Shown here piece by piece: positions 60,481-64,000 of a stretch of DNA of 64,000 nt. Location: the NCBI GenBank assembly GCA_019426215.1, contig CM033402.1:8805246-8869245 (forward strand). Direction: 5' to 3'. This DNA comes from Buddleja alternifolia (Eukaryota > Streptophyta > Magnoliopsida > Lamiales > Scrophulariaceae). The position numbers and the translations under genes were made by a program. Positions within the stretch are counted from its first letter, which is position 1. The number at the start of each line of letters is the position of its first letter. The notes under the pieces are model-generated. The model searched no databases and had not been told where the DNA came from. It saw nothing but the letters and a program-made list of their open reading frames with translations.

Positions 60481-61066
60481 TTATAGATGAAGTAAGTTCA
60501 TTATCAGAGCGTATTACCTCAAGTAGGTGGTGAGACATTAGAAGATGACTCGATTTTTGGAGGTCTGTAAGCTACTTCACAGAATTCTCGCGCTTTCTCT
60601 CTCAACTTGGACTGAAGTTGTTTTCCGCCGCCATTCGAAAAAAAGACTTTTGACTTGCTTAATTTTCAACACATGACCAATTTTTTCCATGATTTGTCTT
60701 TTGCATGCTTTTTCTTTCTTCTTCCAAGACCACCAACTTTGTTTTGTAAACAAAACATTGGAGGGTTTTTTAATAAAATAAAATAAAAATAAAAAATTCT
60801 CAAAATATTATACATTTTAATGAAAAAGTAGAAGACACTACTTCATTGAAGTCGGCCTTCTACTCTTCTACTTTGTATTTTTTTAGTTTTTTGTTTAAGT
60901 AGAACTGTAGAAGACGACTTGGTAAACAAAGTCTCCTACTGTTCTACTTATTATATATTTTTATTTTTTTAAAATTTAAATAAAAGAGGACTTTAGTTGT
61001 ATGAGTCGTCTTCTGCCATATGGATTATGGGATTATTATTGAGTAAACAAAGTTGATTTGATGATA
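60481..61066. other. AT-rich intergenic DNA with local inverted motif
   Basis: gtagaagacactacttcatt and the later gtagaagacgacttggtaaac and gactttagttgtatgagtcg repeat a short theme three times between 60825 and 61010. No gene recognised. Confidence 0.4.
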
Positions 61067-61071
61067 TAATC

Positions 61072-61824
61072 TATTAGATAATATAATATTTTTCCATATC
61101 TTTCTAATATTTATGTTAATTTAGGTTTCTTTATATTTCCTTATATTTATCTTTTTCTTATTTATTGTTAGGGTTTCTTGTTTACCAAGTACATGTATCT
61201 CTATAAATATATTATTCAGTAATACAAGTTCCCTACGGGGTTTTCTCTAATCTAACATAGTATCAGAGCCATGGCTTCGAGCCATGGTCTCTCGATCTCT
61301 CGCTTCTACTGTCATCCTCAAGTCGCTGTCCCCGTCTGGTGCCCCTTATATAGTTTAGTTTTTCTTTATCTAATTTTTTTCCCCTTCTTTCTCCTATGGT
61401 CTCAACCGCTGCCCTCTTTCTTGGTCGTCGCCGCCGCCAGCTTCTTCTCCCTTATCTCGTTTTCTCTTCTTTTTTTTTATTTTATGTCTCCGCCGCTCAC
61501 CTTTGGAAAACGAGGACTTGGAGCCGCCGTCGCCGCCGCCTTTAATATTTGTCGTTGTCTTCTTCTCAAATTCTCTATGATCGGATTTCTTTGGTCCAGT
61601 CTCAACGTTCAAGACTCTCACGTTTCGACTGCGGAGGAGTGTTAGATAATATAATATCTTTCCATATCTTTCTAGTATTTATGTTAATTTAGGTTTCTTT
61701 ATGTTTCCTTGTATTTATCTTTTCCTTGTTTATAGTTAGGGTTTCTTGTTTACCAAATACATGTATCTCTATAAATATGTTATTCAGTAATACAAGTTCC
61801 CACGGGGTTTTCTCTAATCTAACA
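61072..61824 (+). mobile_element. Complete TRIM (miniature LTR retrotransposon)
   Basis: Two ~186-bp LTRs (61072-61257 and 61640-61824) flank 382 bp. The 3' LTR starts TGTTAGATAATATAAT; the 5' one starts TATTAG by one substitution. Both end ATCTAACA. A PBS tagtatcagagccatgg (tRNA-Met type, one mismatch) follows the 5' LTR and a purine-rich gcggaggag precedes the 3' LTR. Perfect 5-bp TSD taatc at 61067-61071 and 61825-61829. Each LTR has a TATA-like tctataaatat. Confidence 0.93.
61271..61645 (+). CDS. Open frame inside the TRIM (doubtful)
   Basis: 124 residues, starting at the ATG overlapping the PBS, as copia gag often does, and ending five bases into the 3' LTR. The composition is hydrophobic (LYLIFFPFFLLW, FFSLISFSLLFFYF) with Ala/Ser patches. 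No gag, protease or host domain recognised. It may be a degenerate gag start or captured sequence. Confidence 0.3.
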   Translation: MASSHGLSISRFYCHPQVAVPVWCPLYSLVFLYLIFFPFFLLWSQPLPSFLVVAAASFFSLISFSLLFFYFMSPPLTFGKRGLGAAVAAAFNICRCLLLKFSMIGFLWSSLNVQDSHVSTAEEC

Positions 61825-61857
61825 TAATCTACAAAGTGGAATTAAACAATCTTACTT

Positions 61858-61862
<5 letters not shown>

Positions 61863-61904
<42 letters not shown>

Positions 61905-61905
61905 G
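61863..61905. repeat. (AAT)n microsatellite
   Basis: About fourteen consecutive taa triplets. Confidence 0.95.
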
Positions 61906-63375
61906 ACGTATATTGTTTGCCTATTTATTGATTAACATAATCAGGTGATTGAAATACATATAAAAGTAACATATAATTAAGAATCTGTCAATATGAAAAA
62001 TGCATACATACTTCAAAATATAAACGGTGAAAGAAAACTTTGATATAAATAACCAAAAATTAGTTTTTACTTATTTATATAAATTCTAGTTTCATCAATT
62101 TTAATTAGAGTTGAAAGAATAATCAAACCACTTGATATTCGACTCGAGATCACTCGCTAAAAAGCTCGTTTGAACTGGGTCCGATAGCATATAAAACAAA
62201 ACTTGAGCAACTTTTTGTGTTTGATAAGTTTTGAAACTCGGTTCAAGCTCGGCTCGATTACCAAAAAAATTAAATATGTGCAAAAATATCAAGCTACTCG
62301 AGCTCGACTCATGTACGGCTCGGTTAAAGTTCGTTTGAGATTAACTCAATAACAATCAAACAAAACTAAAACACAAATTTTGAAACTCGATAATAATTGA
62401 AACAAACTTGAACAATGGCTAGTTCGATTTGACCCGACTCGTTTAGTGCCCTAATTTTAATGCAAGAAATTCGTGTGATAGAAACTGGTTTCTTGATAAA
62501 AAGCAAATAAATTCCGAAGCTTAAGTAGATCACAAAGACAAAGCACTTCAAATCAAAAATAATAATACAAATACTAACATTTGAACATTTTATACAATAA
62601 CATAAATATATTATTTACCTATGAATTTAAAGTTGTATTAGTCCCGAATTATTAATTTCTTCTCACTGCATCGATGACATTTCCAACCTAGAATTGATGT
62701 AACAAAGTATTGATAGAAGAATGATAGTGGAAATGTGTGTGTGTGCGCGTGTCGCCCCACATATTAAGCAGTAAATTAAATTTGATTAGTAAATTTGATT
62801 TGTTTCATTTAACTATATATGTTCATATTGAAATCCGAAAAATTGAAGACTGTCGTGATTGAGAATAATTTGATGAAGGATTGAATGATTTCCGAACTAA
62901 ACTGAAAGTTTTATAAGGCTTGGGGCCATATTATAATATTTAAAAGTTAAGGGAGCATTTTGTAATTTCTGGAAAATGAAAAAAATCTGTATGGAGGTTT
63001 CTTTTGGGACTTTGGCTAAACATGTCTTGCTTCTAAACCTACTTCCACCTATCATATGAAAGAGGTGCCACCTCAACGTATATGTACGAATACAATATAC
63101 AACATTATGTATAATAACATAGAAGCAAACGTAACTTTCATTTGTTCTTCCATCATTAGATTGTTAGTCCTGTCGACTTAAGGGTCTGATTTAGTTGGTT
63201 ATTTTATACATGGTTTTGAATAGTAATCCTTAAGACCCTCTTATTTATTTTTAACAGTATCTTTAAGACACTCTTTGATTAATGAATAAGAATGCAAATT
63301 TCTGAATTTCATGAGGATTAGAGTTTAATTAGCAAATAAGTACTTAATTATAAACGCAATTTACACACCATGAGT
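61906..63375. repeat. AT-rich intergenic DNA with a degenerate dispersed repeat
   Basis: Between 62110 and 62450 short words such as aagctcggctcg, actcgagctcgac and aaactcg recur, as in old plant hAT-type MITEs. A GT-rich run (gtgtgtgtgtgcgcgtgtcg) lies near 62740. No gene recognised in the rest. Confidence 0.45.
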
Positions 63376-63630
63376 TAGAAATTACTAGTCGGATCAAGGT
63401 TTTGAGACCCGGACCGAACCGCCCGATCAGACCCCTTAGTACTGAAATCGGTCCCAAAAATGAGCTAGTTAAACCCCAAAACCGTTTTAGGCTCAAAATC
63501 GATACTGTTCGCTAAAAACAGTCTAAACCGCTGGTTGGACCGGTGAATCCTTAAACCTATCCACGGGTCAAGTGAACCGGGCGGTCCGTGACTTGTATAT
63601 AATCTGAATTCCAGATTCTGAATAATAACC
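63376..63630. repeat. Degenerate dispersed repeat
   Basis: Dense in ccggaccgaacc, ctggttggaccgg and gaaccgggcggtcc. Same vocabulary as the repeat split at 11215-12175. Ends not resolved. Confidence 0.45.
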
Positions 63631-63867
63631 CTTATTTCCCCCGATTCACAAATTCACAACCGAGTCTATGTGGATTTCCCCCATGAAAGAAGATAAAAAC
63701 TGAGATGCAGTCAATAAGGAGAAAGAGGGTAACGGAAATGAAAGAAAAATCGACAAAAGACAAGGGAAAGTTAGAAGAAAAAGAAAGAAAGAAAAGCAGA
63801 GGAGAATGAGGAGGAAGAAGACACATGCGGCGCATACGCAAATGAAGAAAAAGTGGGGTTGGCTTAA

Positions 63868-64000
63868 GAGGGTGTTTGGCTAAGCTTATAAGCTCCTCTA
63901 AATATTTTATAAGATATTTTAGAACTTATAAGCTTTATAAATTTGTTTGGTAAGGTTTTTTAAAAAACAGCTTATAAGACTAAAAAATAAGATGTTTGGG
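63868..64000. mobile_element. MITE-like element cut by the window edge
   Basis: Begins agagggtgtttggctaagct and contains several inverted gcttataagc motifs with tgtttggtaag. This is the style of abundant plant MITEs whose ends read gggtgtttgg. The right end is not visible. Confidence 0.5.

Overview
This is eukaryotic, plant nuclear DNA, most likely from a eudicot. The evidence is a spliced alcohol-forming fatty acyl-CoA reductase gene, an F-box/FBD-type LRR relic, and plant-type transposons of nearly every class: Ty1/copia, Ty3/gypsy of Tat and Athila type, an L1-like LINE with an RNase H tail, a MULE, a hAT-type element, tRNA-derived SINEs, a TRIM and many MITEs. No operon, bacterial gene, CRISPR array or free-standing tRNA gene was seen. 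The only host gene that still reads open is the reductase. Most of the rest is transposon sequence of different ages, often nested.

Layout. 1-5.9 kb: 3' part of a Ty3/gypsy element on + with a protease-like fragment, a long non-coding stretch with sub-repeats, a PPT and a 3' LTR. This LTR ends about 35 bp upstream of a splice acceptor of the reductase. 5.93-10.38 kb: seven reductase exons on +, with a MITE and a SINE in one intron. 10.4-14.95 kb: two MULE-type MITEs and a repeat-rich LTR-like unit on -. 14.96-35.3 kb: an Athila-like gypsy element on - that keeps gag and protease but no RT or integrase. Its 3' LTR carries two insertions. Its gag is split by an 11.7 kb copia element, which itself carries a solo LTR, a SINE candidate and a MITE. 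35.3-37.2 kb: decayed Tat-type integrase with an internal duplication. 37.49-44.60 kb: a 7.1 kb MULE with a 9-bp target-site duplication (TSD), a truncated transposase (+) and a four-exon DUF1985-type gene (-) with two stops. 44.66-46.66 kb: second, inverted copy of the repeat-rich unit. 46.7-47.85 kb: F-box/FBD pseudogene hit by a SINE. 47.98-49.47 kb: solo LTR of the Athila-like family. 49.9-52.56 kb: LINE tail, a hAT-type element and an unassigned ORF. 52.59-58.75 kb: full-length LINE with a 16-bp TSD and broken ORFs. 58.8-64 kb: AT-rich DNA with a complete TRIM and several degenerate repeats.

How it fits together. The reductase would make primary fatty alcohols for cuticular wax, suberin or related lipids, but its N-terminal exons are not in the window. 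The transposons do not form a pathway; their nesting gives a relative insertion order. I found no convincing undescribed host system. The most distinctive items are the DUF1985-carrying MULE with palindromic repeats upstream of its transposase, the protease-only gypsy elements, and the LTR placed just upstream of the reductase acceptor. All family assignments come from reading motifs by eye; no database search was run.
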